Assembly: GCF_016863555.1 (NCBI RefSeq)
Contig: NZ_BOPC01000043.1
Location: 20,691 to 84,690 of the forward strand
Source of the DNA: Micromonospora qiuiae
GTDB lineage: Bacteria; Actinomycetota; Actinomycetes; Mycobacteriales; Micromonosporaceae
Reading direction: 5' to 3'
Length of the DNA: 64,000 nucleotides
A program made the position numbers and the translations under genes. Of this stretch, positions 15,985 to 23,550 are shown one piece after another. Every line of letters starts with the position of its first letter. The stretch's first letter is position 1. The notes below the pieces were generated by a model. It had not been told where the DNA came from, searched no databases, and saw nothing but the letters and a program-made list of their open reading frames with translations.

Positions 15985-16751
15985 TGCGGGAGACGACACC
16001 GGTACGCGGCAGGTTACGCCCGGCGCCGGTACGCCCGGCCGGCTGGTGGTTCGACGCCGTGCTGCTGGCCGCCCTGGTCGGGCTGACCGCCGCGCTCGCC
16101 GCCGGCATGCTCTTCGGCATCGACCGCGCGGTGGCCGACTGGGCCGACGCGCATCGGCCCACCGCCGCCCGGTGGATCGCGATCGTCCTCAACTACCTCG
16201 GTCAGGGCACCCCGCTGACGCTGATCGCGGCCGGTCTGGCGGTGTTGCTGGCCGTCCGGCTGCGCTCGGTGCGCCCCCTGCTCGTACCGGTGACCGCCTT
16301 CGTGCTCACCCTCCTGACCATCGGGCCACTGAAGGTGTGGACGGCCCGCCCCGCGCCGAGCGCCAGCAGCAAGGAACCGTTCCTGCCGGCGGAGCGGACC
16401 CTCCCTCTCTTCCAGGACGACCTGCCGGTCCGGTTCGCCCAGTCGTACCCGTCCGGGCACGTCGCCAACGCGATCGTCTGGTACGGCGTGATCGCCCTGC
16501 TGCTCGCTCCGCTGCTGGCCGGCCTCGGCCGCGCGATGCCCCGCGCGCTGGTGCTCGTGGTCCGGATCGTGCCGCCGGCGGTGGTGCTGGGCACCACTAC
16601 CTATCTGGGCTGGCACTGGTTGACCGACTCGGTGGCCGGGCTGCTGCTGGGGCTGCTGCTGGACCGGCTGCTACACCGGGTGCCCTGGGACGACCTGCCA
16701 CTGCCCGGCCCGTTACGCAACTGGGGTGGCCCGTTCACCACGTGGCCGTAG
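15984..16751 (+). CDS. PAP2-family membrane phosphatase
   Basis: 255 aa from a GTG at 15984 behind a leaderless-type -10 box; the frame is open upstream but crosses the divergent gene. Five or six membrane helices are visible (LLAALVGLTAALAAGMLFGI, LTLIAAGLAVLLAVRL, LLVPVTAFVLTLLTIGPLKV and two C-terminal ones). Phosphatase motifs: KVWTARPAPS (KX6RP-like), SYPSGHVANAIVW (PSGH) and GWHWLTDSVAG (SRX5HX3D-like His and Asp). It likely dephosphorylates a lipid or isoprenoid pyrophosphate on the outer membrane face. Its stop TAG doubles as the start of the next gene's -10 box TAGGCT. Confidence 0.88.
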   Translation: MRETTPVRGRLRPAPVRPAGWWFDAVLLAALVGLTAALAAGMLFGIDRAVADWADAHRPTAARWIAIVLNYLGQGTPLTLIAAGLAVLLAVRLRSVRPLLVPVTAFVLTLLTIGPLKVWTARPAPSASSKEPFLPAERTLPLFQDDLPVRFAQSYPSGHVANAIVWYGVIALLLAPLLAGLGRAMPRALVLVVRIVPPAVVLGTTTYLGWHWLTDSVAGLLLGLLLDRLLHRVPWDDLPLPGPLRNWGGPFTTWP

Positions 16752-16760
16752 GCTGCGGCC

Positions 16761-17992
16761 GTGGATCAGCTTGCCCGCCGGTTGGGCGTACCGGACGCCG
16801 TGACCATCGGTCTGGGCTCGATGCTCGGCGCAGGCGTCTTCGTGGTCTTCGCCCCCGCCGCCGCGGCGGCCGGCGGGGCGGGACTGCTGGTCGCGGTGGT
16901 GCTGGCCGGTTTCATCGCCTTCTGCAACGCGACCAGCTCGGCCCGGCTCGCCGCCCGCTACCCCGAGTCCGGCGGCACCTACGTGTACGGCAGGGAACGG
17001 CTCAACCCGTTCGCCGGGTTCCTCGTCGGCTGGGGCTTCGTGATCGGCAAGACGGCCAGTTGCGCGGCGATGGCGCTGACCATCGGGGCGTACCTCTGGC
17101 CGGGGCAGGCCCGATTGGTCGCGGTCGCCGCCGTCGTCGCGGTGACCGCGGTGAACCTCCGGGGCGTGACGAAGACCGCGACCGCCACCCGGGTCCTGGT
17201 GCTGGTCGTGCTGGCGGTGCTGACCCTGGTCGCGGTGGTCGGCGCTTTCGGCGTCTCGATCGCCCGGTTCGATCAGCCCGGCGGCTCGGCCCGGGGCGTG
17301 CTCACCGCAGCGGGCCTGCTCTTCTTCGCCTTCGCCGGGTACGCCCGGGTGGCCACCCTCGGTGAGGAGGTACGCGATCCCCGGCGCACCATCCCCCGGG
17401 CGGTGCCGCTGGCACTCGGCATCGTGCTCGCGATCTACCTGACGCTCGCGGCGGTGGCCGTCGGCGTGCTCGGTGCCGACCGGCTGGGCGCCTCCGCCGC
17501 GCCCCTGGCCGACGTGGTGACCGCCGCCGGCCTGCCCGGCCTGGAGTGGGTGGTCCGGGCCGGGGCGACCGTCGCGGTGACCGGCGTGCTGCTCTCCCTG
17601 CTCGCGGGCGTCGGGCGCACCACCCTGGCGATGGCCCGCCGCCGTGACCTGCCCGGCGGGCTGGCCGCGGTGCACCCCCGTCACCAGGTGCCGCACCGGG
17701 CCGAGTTGGCGGTGGCCGCCGTGGTGATCCTGGTGGTCGTGCTGGCCGACGTGCGGGGGCGATCGGCTTCTCCAGCGTCACGGTGCTGGTCTACTACGCC
17801 ATCACCAACGCCGCCGCGCTGACGCTCGGCCGGGACCCGGCGCGGAAGCTGCCGGTGCAGGCGCTGGCCGTGATCGGGCTCGTCGGCTGCGTACTGCTCG
17901 CGGTCAACCTGCCGCTGGCCAGCGTGCTCGCCGGCTTCGGTGTGCTCGCCCTCGGCGCCGCCTGGTACGCGCTCCGCCCAGCCCGCCACTGA
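16761..17992 (+). pseudogene. APC-family amino-acid permease, broken by a frameshift in a G-run
   Basis: The first 330 residues (GTG 16761, -10 box TAGGCT at 16749) are a normal amino-acid/polyamine permease: VTIGLGSMLGAGVFVVF, SARLAARYPESGGTYVYGRE, LFFAFAGYARVATLGEEV. After ADVRG the frame breaks: the run of five G at 17755-17759 is one short, and the frame ends at 17822 in nonsense. The next frame continues perfectly with GFSSVTVLVYYAITNAAAL through two more helices to 17992. One added G restores a protein of about 409 residues and 11-12 helices. Either a recent inactivating mutation or a homopolymer sequencing error; the lack of other decay makes both possible. Substrate unknown. Confidence 0.85.
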
Positions 17993-18058
17993 CCTCGCAA
18001 AACAGCCTGCCAGGGCGGGGCGTTGTTCTGACAGCAAGAGCGCTTTCCGGAATGGGTT

Positions 18059-18355
18059 TTACGACGTCAGCTCGGCGATTTTGTCGATGAACTGGTCGCG
18101 TTTGCCCACGACAAACCGGTACTCGACGCCCGACATCGTCGTCACGGCCAGTCCGTTGGGGACCAGCCCCAGGTTGCGGTACTTGCGGGTAGCGACGATG
18201 TCCTGGAGCGGGATGTCGAGGGGTGCGCTCTGGACGTTGACGGCGTGCGCTCGAAACGAGAGGTGCTGGTCAGTCAGGGTCAGTCGGCCACCGACCGACT
18301 CGACCCCACGCCATAGGTTTGCCCGGCGGCTCATCAACACGTTGGCATCGCTCAT
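18059..18355 (-). CDS. Small GRAM/PH-like protein
   Basis: 98 aa from ATG 18355, ten bases after AAGGAA; a GTG at 18364 is too close to that site. The sequence is mostly strands: NVLMSRRANLWRGVESVGGR, LTLTDQHLSFRAHAVNVQSA, PLDIPLQDIVATRKYRNLGL, VPNGLAVTTMSGVEYRFVVG, then a terminal helix RDQFIDKIAEL. This is the pattern of a compact GRAM/PH domain, in which a beta-barrel closed by a helix binds lipid or peptide. No membrane segment. It stands alone at the edge of the accessory region, and its function is unknown. Confidence 0.65.
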   Translation of the reverse strand: MSDANVLMSRRANLWRGVESVGGRLTLTDQHLSFRAHAVNVQSAPLDIPLQDIVATRKYRNLGLVPNGLAVTTMSGVEYRFVVGKRDQFIDKIAELTS

Positions 18356-18507
18356 GCGGGTCACATTCCTTGGCTAGCGCCGCTTGAAGGAGGGCGAGCG
18401 TACACGAGTGCAGCAGGGGCCATCAATGCGCGCCGCACGAACCACCCGAGGGCCACCACAACAACGAGAGCGCCCCGCCGGATCGGTGATCCCGGCGCTC
18501 CTTCGAA

Positions 18508-18592
18508 CCCACGGATCGGTTACCTCACGAGCGCCTTCATCCTCCCCGTTTTGGGGTCGGTGGCCAAAACGGTGTCTCCGATCTCGATGGCG
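18508..18592 (-). pseudogene. Broken HINT-domain fragment (Rhs-type)
   Basis: Translated on the minus strand this reads AIEIGDTVLATDPKTG, then frameshifts into EGAREVTDPWV. It parallels the intact HINT at about 24160-24245 (DIEIGDSVLATDPETG, EGAREVTHLWV), and the DNA aligns closely with a few substitutions and small indels. No start, no upstream HINT cysteine block and no downstream tip survive. It is the third trace of Rhs/HINT sequence in the region, and the most decayed. Confidence 0.75.
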
Positions 18593-18601
18593 CCCCTTTC
18601 C

Positions 18602-18800
18602 TTTTACAAGGTGACTGCTCTCTACCTGCTCGAACGCGACCGCATCAGTGGCAAGATCGTCGACGCGTTCATGAACAAGGACACTGCCGCCGCCTGGCGA
18701 GCCACCGAAGAACGTGCTGACCCTCCAGCAAGCACACACCGACCTCGCCGACGACCTCGCCGCCTACGAAGCCAAACTCGGACGAGCCGCCGGCAGCTGA
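18602..18800 (+). pseudogene. Frameshifted fragment of an unrecognised protein
   Basis: One frame gives VTALYLLERDRISGKIVDAF, then WRATEER; after a one-base slip near 18717 another frame continues LTLQQAHTDLADDLAAYEAK and LGRAAGS to a TGA at 18798. The coiled, Ala/Glu-rich C-terminus with normal codon bias suggests a real gene end. I do not recognise the family. The sequence after it (18891-18917) resembles that after the GntR gene (22819-22845), so it may have belonged to the same mobile element. Confidence 0.45.
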
Positions 18801-18922
18801 CCGCCCGAACCCGCCGAGCCGCCGGCACCGAAGAAGCAGCGCCGCAACCACAAGGCATAGCCCAGCAGCCCCGCCACCGACGGACCACCGGGCTAAAAAC
18901 TGCTTCACCAGATCAAGTTAGT

Positions 18923-18946
18923 TTGACAGCAGCCGTGACAGCAACC
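18923..18946 (+). repeat. 24-bp accessory-region repeat, copy 1
   Basis: TTGACAGCAGCCGTGACAGC followed by AACC. It matches copies at 20090 and 23097 (consensus TTGACGGCAACCGTGACGGC then AAC). Located just outside the displaced toxin/immunity module. Confidence 0.7.
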
Positions 18947-19028
18947 CACGCGTACGACCGTGGCCACCCGTGCACAGCAATGCCGCGGGACTACGTTGTG
19001 CAATCACTCACGCTCTTGCTTGAGGCAT

Positions 19029-19589
19029 CTACGGTCGATCGAATGTAGCCAAGGATAAACGGTATTCTTCACTCCCAGACTCGGGGTAAATCTCAATTAT
19101 GAAGTCCGACAGCGCATTCGTCGTTGGCTTCCCATCTGGATCAGCAGTGCCAGGCTCAGCCTTCCAATCAATCAAGTGGATGGTGACGGCATAGCGCCCT
19201 GGGTCCGTCGGCAGCGCAAGGGGGTCAACGCCCGAGTACTGACCTACAGCCTCCAGACCACCAAGTGCTGTTTGCCCCTTAGCGATCAGCAAATATGGCT
19301 TCGACGAAACCAGTCGGTACCGGCCTTCACGCTCCGTCAAGCCTCCAGCCGGGCCGCCGTGTCGGACGGTGAATTGATAAGCACCACCCCCGCCGATATT
19401 GATCGGCACGAACACGCCAGCCTCAATGTGACGGAGAAGCGCCGCGTCCTCGGATACCTCGTCTTCCCACTCGTCCAGGCTGGTCACACCTGCGAAGTGC
19501 TCAGGCTGCCAGACGCCGAACATCCCAGCGTCGGTCCTGGCAGCCCGAATCAACTCCCATCCGTCCGAAGGCACATCAGCTCCTAACAT
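19029..19589 (-). CDS. Putative immunity protein for the displaced HNH-like toxin
   Basis: 186 aa from ATG 19589, which overlaps the toxin stop by seven bases (ATGTTAG), the tight coupling usual for toxin/immunity pairs. No signal peptide or membrane helix. The fold is mixed: DGWELIRAARTDAGMFGVWQ, ALLRHIEAGVFVPINIGGGG, YRLVSSKPYLLIAKGQTALG, GRYAVTIHLIDWKAEPG and a C-terminal LSDFIIEIYPESGSEEYRLS. I cannot assign it to a named immunity family with certainty. The role is inferred from position directly after a toxin tip and from cytosolic character. Confidence 0.65.
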   Translation of the reverse strand: MLGADVPSDGWELIRAARTDAGMFGVWQPEHFAGVTSLDEWEDEVSEDAALLRHIEAGVFVPINIGGGGAYQFTVRHGGPAGGLTEREGRYRLVSSKPYLLIAKGQTALGGLEAVGQYSGVDPLALPTDPGRYAVTIHLIDWKAEPGTADPDGKPTTNALSDFIIEIYPESGSEEYRLSLATFDRP

Positions 19590-19992
19590 CGCGCCGAGAT
19601 TGTGACTCTCCAGACCGTATCCCCAAGCTTCAGCCCCTGGCCCCTCAGCTGTGCAGAGATCTGAGCGCCGAGGCTTCTGTTCACCGAGGAATCGAGCAGC
19701 CACATGTTATCGATGTGATCGGCGCCGCCCAGCTGAAGATCAATCTTGTGATCGATGTCGGCGCCGGGGATGGTTTGCCTCCCATTTGCGCGCCAAACAT
19801 CCGCCGCGCTTGCCGAACGCTGCACTTTAGTAACTACGAGCCGATCGGCAGAATTGAGTGCCGCAACCTTCGCGTCGGCAGCCACCCTCTGCTCGGCAGT
19901 CCAACTGTCCTTGTACTTGAGGTTAAGCGTAGCCCCGTTGCAATTGTGTACGAGGACGGGCGTGTCACCGGCGAGCACGTAGTACGTGTGGG
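19583..19992 (-). pseudogene. Displaced Rhs C-terminal tip: HINT tail plus HNH-like nuclease toxin
   Basis: The frame enters from a breakpoint near 19992 as HTYYVLAGDTPVLVHNC, the end of a HINT self-cleavage domain (cleavage at N|C), almost identical to the intact copy at about 23881-23930. Then come about 119 residues of toxin: KYKDSWTAEQRVAADAKVAA, SASAADVWRAN, IPGADIDHKIDLQLGGADHI, DNMWLLDSSVNRSLGAQIS. The D-H-K-I-D..LGG..N-W-L pattern is that of HNH/His-Me-finger nucleases. There is no body or secretion signal and no ribosome-binding site, so it is a silent cassette unless joined to an Rhs body. Its immunity gene overlaps the 3' end. Confidence 0.82.
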
Positions 19993-20089
19993 ATTTTCAC
20001 CCCGTCACGCAATGTTACTTACGTTCTCATGGCGTTTCACCTGGCCTTTCGTGCGTGGCGCCTACTCGCCGCATCGAAATATATCGGTG

Positions 20090-20113
20090 TTGACGGCAAC
20101 GACGACGGCAACC
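20090..20113 (+). repeat. 24-bp accessory-region repeat, copy 2
   Basis: TTGACGGCAACGACGACGGC followed by AACC. It sits about 100 bases upstream of the toxin-tip breakpoint and 49 bases past the Nudix stop, between the displaced toxin module and the regulatory/integrase module. Confidence 0.7.
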
Positions 20114-20161
20114 TGGGGAGACGTCCGCGCCCTTCAGCGGTCGGGGCATCGATGGATGTCG

Positions 20162-20635
20162 CTATCCCAGGTAGGGGGTGGCGCGGTGCTCGGCGTGGTG
20201 GTGGAGGCGGAGGCGGACGGTGTCGTGGATGGGGATACGGTCGAACTCGGTGGGGTGGATGAAGCGGACCTCGGTGGACTCGTCGCTGACGGTGATGGTG
20301 CCGCCGACGACGCGGGCGAGGTACGTGATGGTGAACTCTTGGCGGACTTCGCCGTCGGGGTAGGCGATGACGTGCGCGGGGTCGGTGTAGATGCCGAGCA
20401 GGCCAGTGATCTCGATGTCGAGGCCGGTCTCCTCTTTGACCTCGCGGACAGCGCACTGTTGGAGGGTTTCGCCGATGTCCATGGCGCCGCCGGGCAGCGA
20501 CCAGTTGCCGGAGTCGGTGCGGCGTTGCAAGAGGACCCGATCATGCTCGTCGGTGACGATGGCTGCGGCGCCGGGGACGAGGCTGTTGGCGGCGGGTGCG
20601 TTGGGGTCGTGGTAGTAGTCGCGCCGGCCGGTCAC
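20162..20635 (-). CDS. Nudix hydrolase
   Basis: 157 aa from a GTG at 20635, with AAGGAG five bases upstream; the GTGA overlap couples it to the regulator gene. Strand AAAIVTDEHDRVLLQRRTDS is followed by a complete Nudix box (GGAMDIGETLQQCAVREV, then KEETGLDI) with the catalytic REVKEE. The C-terminal part (EVRQEFTITYLARVVGG, STEVRFIHPTEFD) is typical of NUDIX pyrophosphohydrolases of the MutT/ADPRase group. Substrate unknown. Nudix genes beside XRE and KorSA-type regulators are common in actinobacterial integrative elements such as pSAM2 relatives, which supports a mobile origin here. Confidence 0.92.
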   Translation of the reverse strand: MTGRRDYYHDPNAPAANSLVPGAAAIVTDEHDRVLLQRRTDSGNWSLPGGAMDIGETLQQCAVREVKEETGLDIEITGLLGIYTDPAHVIAYPDGEVRQEFTITYLARVVGGTITVSDESTEVRFIHPTEFDRIPIHDTVRLRLHHHAEHRATPYLG

Positions 20636-21378
20636 CGGGTCTCCTTCGAGTAGCTGGTGGTGGTTTGCCAGATCTGTTCGAACTGGTCGGCGTGGGCGGC
20701 GAAGATGCCGTGCGGCGAGAGTTCGCGCAGGTGCAGGGCGGGGTGTTGGTAGCCGCGGGCGCGGTACAGGTGTGGGGTGACGATCATCTGGTGGTCGAAC
20801 CGGAACACCGAGTTGTACAGGTGCACGGTGTGCAGGCCGATCTCCACCCCTGGCACGCCGTGGAGGGGTTCGCAGAAGTTGAGGGCGTTACGGATCCGGC
20901 CGGGTAGGGTGCCGCCGATCTGTTCGAGGGCGTCGCGTTCGGCGACGTGCGGGCAGTCGGGGTCGGCGAACGCGAGACGGACCCGGGCGCCGTTGGCGGC
21001 CTTGTCGGTGATGAGCTGCATGGTGTTGGGCAGCAACTCCAGGAGGAACGGGTAGGCGTAGCCGAGCAGGTCGATCCGCGTCGTGGCGCCGGTGAGCAGG
21101 GCGGCCCAGACGTGGTGAGGGATGTCGGCGCGGTGAGCGTAGGCGGCGACGACCTCAGCGGTGGCCTCCGCGCCCGGAGCCTGGTCGGGGCGAGTCTGCG
21201 GCCACAGGTCGGCTTCGGTCTCGCCGAGGGCGTCGGCAACGGCGAGGCGGGTGCGTTGGTGCGGGACGCGACCGGCGAGCCACCGGGTGACGGTCTTGAC
21301 GTCGACACCGACGGCTGTGGCGAGGGCGGCCGGGTCGAGGTGGGCGCGGAGCATGGCCGCGCGGAGGCGGTGACTCAT
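20632..21378 (-). CDS. XRE-type regulator with DUF5919 domain
   Basis: 248 aa from ATG 21378. Residues 1-55 form an XRE-type HTH (MLRAHLDPAALATAVGVDVK, TVTRWLAGRVPHQRTRLAVA). Residues about 90-245 are the DUF5919 domain (IPHHVWAALLTGATTRIDLL, GYAYPFLLELLP, RVRLAFADPDCPHVAERDAL, YNSVFRFDHQMIVTPHLYRA), which resembles a phospholipase-D-like nuclease/transferase half domain. Adjacent Nudix gene overlaps by four bases. This two-gene unit recurs in integrative elements and near XRE-controlled loci of actinobacteria. It probably represses or senses something for the element, but the ligand is unknown. Confidence 0.85.
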   Translation of the reverse strand: MSHRLRAAMLRAHLDPAALATAVGVDVKTVTRWLAGRVPHQRTRLAVADALGETEADLWPQTRPDQAPGAEATAEVVAAYAHRADIPHHVWAALLTGATTRIDLLGYAYPFLLELLPNTMQLITDKAANGARVRLAFADPDCPHVAERDALEQIGGTLPGRIRNALNFCEPLHGVPGVEIGLHTVHLYNSVFRFDHQMIVTPHLYRARGYQHPALHLRELSPHGIFAAHADQFEQIWQTTTSYSKETR

Positions 21379-21621
21379 ACCGACCCACGGTAGTGGACAC
21401 GGCGGGACGCGCCAGGGTCGTGGAAGTGTCCGGCGTGGTGTCTGTCGGGACGTTGGGGTGCCCGAGGCTGGTTCGTAGGTTCAGCGACAGGGCCTCGCCG
21501 GTTCGCTTGCGGCAGTACGCCGGGCTGGCGGGTGCCAGGGGGGAAGGGGTTGCCGTCGGCCCTGGGAGTGGTCGGGTCGGTGTCGGCAGTGGCCCCTTCC
21601 CCCTTCCAACGAGCCCGATGG

Positions 21622-21873
21622 GTGGTGGGGTTGTTGTCGGTGCATCAGCCGGTACGGCCGCAGTGGATCTGCGCGGGGTGCGGGGCGGCGTGGCCGTGTC
21701 GGACCCGCAAGCGGCAGCTCGTGGCGGAGTTCACCGGTGCGCGGATATCGCTGATGCTGCACCTGTCGGCGTACCTGGTCCAGGCGTGCGAGGACCTGCC
21801 GAACACGCCGTCGGGGATCCTGCACGCGCGGTTCCTCGCCTGGCCACGCTCGGCGGCGCTGCGCAGCGAGTAG
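21622..21873 (+). CDS. Small Cys-motif protein, often annotated flavin reductase, paralogue of 44354-44629
   Basis: 83 aa if started at GTG 21622; the frame is open back to 21532 and the start is uncertain. Core: HQPVRPQWICAGCGAAWPC, then RQLVAEFTGARISLMLHLSA, YLVQACEDLPNTP and ARFLAW. The C-x2-C...WPC pattern followed by two helices matches a small actinobacterial family frequently labelled flavin reductase without biochemical support. A clear paralogue lies at 44354-44629 beside another XRE gene. Neither copy has a flavin motif, so a Zn-binding structural or regulatory role seems likelier (inference). It is divergent from the XRE/DUF5919 gene. Confidence 0.65.
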   Translation: MVGLLSVHQPVRPQWICAGCGAAWPCRTRKRQLVAEFTGARISLMLHLSAYLVQACEDLPNTPSGILHARFLAWPRSAALRSE

Positions 21874-21925
21874 CGGCGCCCCGGCCAGGGATCGTGCTCT
21901 GGTCGGGGCGCCGCTGGTCGGTGAG

Positions 21926-22096
21926 TCAGTCGTCGGTGGGTGGGGTGTCGTCGTCCGGGTCGGTGTCGTCGGGGTGTAGGGCGCGGTTCATGGCTTCGAT
22001 GGCGTTGCGGTGCAGGCGGGGCCGGACGTGGGCGTAGATGTCGGCGGTGACGTGCAGCCGGGCGTGGCCGAGGAGTTCCTTCGGTCCACGCCCCTG
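21926..22096 (-). pseudogene. Tyrosine integrase, C-terminal remnant
   Basis: Only about 55 residues remain: GPKELLGHARLHVTADIYAH, VRPRLHRNAIEAMNRAL and an acidic end. LLGHARLHVTADIYAHV is the box II region of tyrosine recombinases, with the H-x-x and the nucleophilic Tyr (ADIY). The catalytic R and the RHT/HxxR segment upstream are gone; homology stops near 22096, close to the GntR operator. This is not a functional integrase. It shows that an element excised imperfectly or was rearranged here. Confidence 0.85.
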
Positions 22097-22119
22097 CCGG
22101 CGTGCGTCCCGTGCACATA

Positions 22120-22179
22120 AGGTGTCACGTGACACCTGTGACGGTCAAGAGGTTTAGGTACACGAGTGTCATGTGACGC
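22120..22179. promoter_or_regulatory. Twin operator for GntR gene: perfect 18-bp palindrome plus variant
   Basis: AGGTGTCACGTGACACCT (22120-22137) is perfectly self-complementary. A second site GTGTCATGTGACGC (22166-22179) matches its core at 12 of 14 bases. They flank a possible -10 (TAGGTA, 22155-22160) and precede the GntR start at 22220. The arrangement is typical of autoregulation by KorSA-like GntR repressors; binding is inferred. Confidence 0.7.
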
Positions 22180-22207
22180 CCGTCTCGCCCGATCAGCCCA
22201 TGACGGC

Positions 22208-22220
22208 TACGATCAGCGCA
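22208..22220 (+). promoter_or_regulatory. -10 box for leaderless GntR gene
   Basis: TACGAT (22208-22213) ends six bases before ATG 22220, and no ribosome-binding site is present, so the transcript probably starts at the ATG. Confidence 0.5.
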
Positions 22221-22783
22221 TGGCCCACGACCCAGACGACAAGCGAGCACTGTTCCAGCAGGTCGTCGACGACATCCTCGACCAGATCCGCGACGGACGC
22301 CTCAACCCCAACGACCCACTACCGTCCGCCCGCAAGATGGCCGACCTCTACGGCGTGGCCTCCATGACCGCCCAACGCGCACTACGCGAACTTCAACACC
22401 GACGCGTCACCTACAGCGTCGCCGGCAAAGGCACCTTCGTCCACCCCGACGCCTTCGACCTCCTCCGCGGCGGCGTCCTCCGCGAACCCATCGACAACCC
22501 CGACCTCCGCCGCCGAGTCGCCGCCTACCTCGCCGATCAACAGGCCATCACCATCCGCTACCACCACGCCCGCACGGCAGACGACAAGAACGCCGCCCTG
22601 CACGACCTGCTGCGCCACGCCGACACCAACAGCGACCTCATCGACGAAGTAATCAAATACCAGGCCGACCGAAGCAACTTCGCCCAGCAGCCCGAACACC
22701 TCCCACGCCCCAACCACGACGACCAGGCGCCATCACCCGCCAAGCGCTCCCGCAGCAACCGCAACCGCGCCCCGAAGCAGTAA
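22220..22783 (+). CDS. GntR-family regulator (KorSA-like)
   Basis: 187 aa from ATG 22220. The winged helix is complete: LFQQVVDDILDQIRDGRLNP, DPLPSARKMADLYGVASMTA, QRALRELQHRRVTYSVAGKG, TFVHPDAF. The remaining 110 residues are helical and polar (RRVAAYLADQQAITIRYHHA, HDLLRHADTNSDLIDEVIKY) and do not match a HutC or FadR effector domain; the end is basic (AKRSRSNRNRAPKQ). Small GntR proteins of this kind (KorSA in pSAM2) repress the pra/int genes of integrative elements. A perfect palindrome lies in its promoter. It is probably the surviving repressor of a decayed element. Confidence 0.85.
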   Translation: MAHDPDDKRALFQQVVDDILDQIRDGRLNPNDPLPSARKMADLYGVASMTAQRALRELQHRRVTYSVAGKGTFVHPDAFDLLRGGVLREPIDNPDLRRRVAAYLADQQAITIRYHHARTADDKNAALHDLLRHADTNSDLIDEVIKYQADRSNFAQQPEHLPRPNHDDQAPSPAKRSRSNRNRAPKQ

Positions 22784-23302
22784 GCCAGCCAGACCGAGGC
22801 CCTCGACCAAGATCCGACTGGCTCAAAACTGCCCTACAGGATCAAGAGAAGCGGCCCTGCCGAAGCCGGGCCGCGCGCACGCGCTACAGCCGTTCCGGCC
22901 CCGCGCGCACGCCCGCTAACACCGAGCCACCAACCCGCGCCCACGACGATCCGGTGGCCGAGGCCGTGACGATCCCTTCACCGCCCACCCTTGGCGAGTG
23001 GTTCCGGGAATCGACGCCGCACCGCTACGCGGCACGCCACCGAGCATCCCTGGCCCCGGTGCATCACATCGATTGATCTGGATTGGTATCGCAATGCTGA
23101 CGGCAACCGTGACGGCAACGCAGGCCGACCGCCACGAACCCGTACAGACAGCCGTCACGCTACGCATTCACCTCAGCCGTCAAGGAAGGCCGTCGCAGAG
23201 CATCGATGTTTTGACTTTCTTGCCGTCTCGAGCCCGTATTCGAGAATCGAATATACGGGCAGCATTCGCCCCCGCGCTCGCGAATGGCCCCCCGTTCATC
23301 GA
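22784..23302. other. Gene-free stretch between GntR gene and Rhs immunity gene
   Basis: About 520 bases with no supported ORF. It contains a 7-bp stem hairpin after the GntR gene (22851-22857 with 22868-22874, GCGGCCC/GGGCCGC), which may terminate it; a 27-bp sequence at 22819-22845 similar to 18891-18917; and copy 3 of the 24-bp repeat at 23097. Base composition falls between about 23200 and 23330 (AT-richer), unlike its neighbours. Confidence 0.6.
23097..23120 (+). repeat. 24-bp accessory-region repeat, copy 3
   Basis: CTGACGGCAACCGTGACGGC followed by AACG. It lies between the GntR module and the Rhs immunity gene. Copies 2 and 3 bracket the integrase-remnant module; copies 1 and 2 bracket the displaced toxin module. 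Confidence 0.7.
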
Positions 23303-23548
23303 CTATGCATCAAGGTCCGCTATCCAGGCGCGAAAGTCCTCTTCGCCATGGAGATATACCCCTGGCCCCTCCTGAAGATCGGCGCCGGCTAGCCGATCGA
23401 GGGCGGTCCAAAGAGTTGAATCTGATGAGTAATCTGCAGATTCGTCTTTGATCAGCTCCAGGGCCCAGTCCGCGACTTCCTCTCGCCTAACCGACCCCTG
23501 GATCAGGGCGGCCATCCTGCTCCTGACCTGCTGGTGGATGTCCTGCAC
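23303..23548 (-). CDS. Putative immunity protein for the Rhs tip
   Basis: 81 aa from GTG 23548, nine bases after an AGGGAG site inside the toxin's 3' end; a TTG at 23557 would overlap the toxin stop but sits too close to the site. It is a small acidic helical protein: QVRSRMAALIQGSVRREEVA, DWALELIKDESADYSSDSTL, WTALDRLAGADLQEGPGVYL, HGEEDFRAWIADLDA. Proteins with this REEVADWA...WTALDRLAGADL pattern often follow Rhs or other polymorphic toxins in actinobacteria. Immunity function is inferred from gene order and size. It looks intact. Confidence 0.72.
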   Translation of the reverse strand: MQDIHQQVRSRMAALIQGSVRREEVADWALELIKDESADYSSDSTLWTALDRLAGADLQEGPGVYLHGEEDFRAWIADLDA

Positions 23549-23550
23549 TA

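Noticed and set aside
19176..19586. Plus-strand ORF of 136 residues opposite the immunity gene
   Set aside because: No ribosome-binding site, no domain, and entirely antisense to a gene that overlaps its toxin in the expected way.
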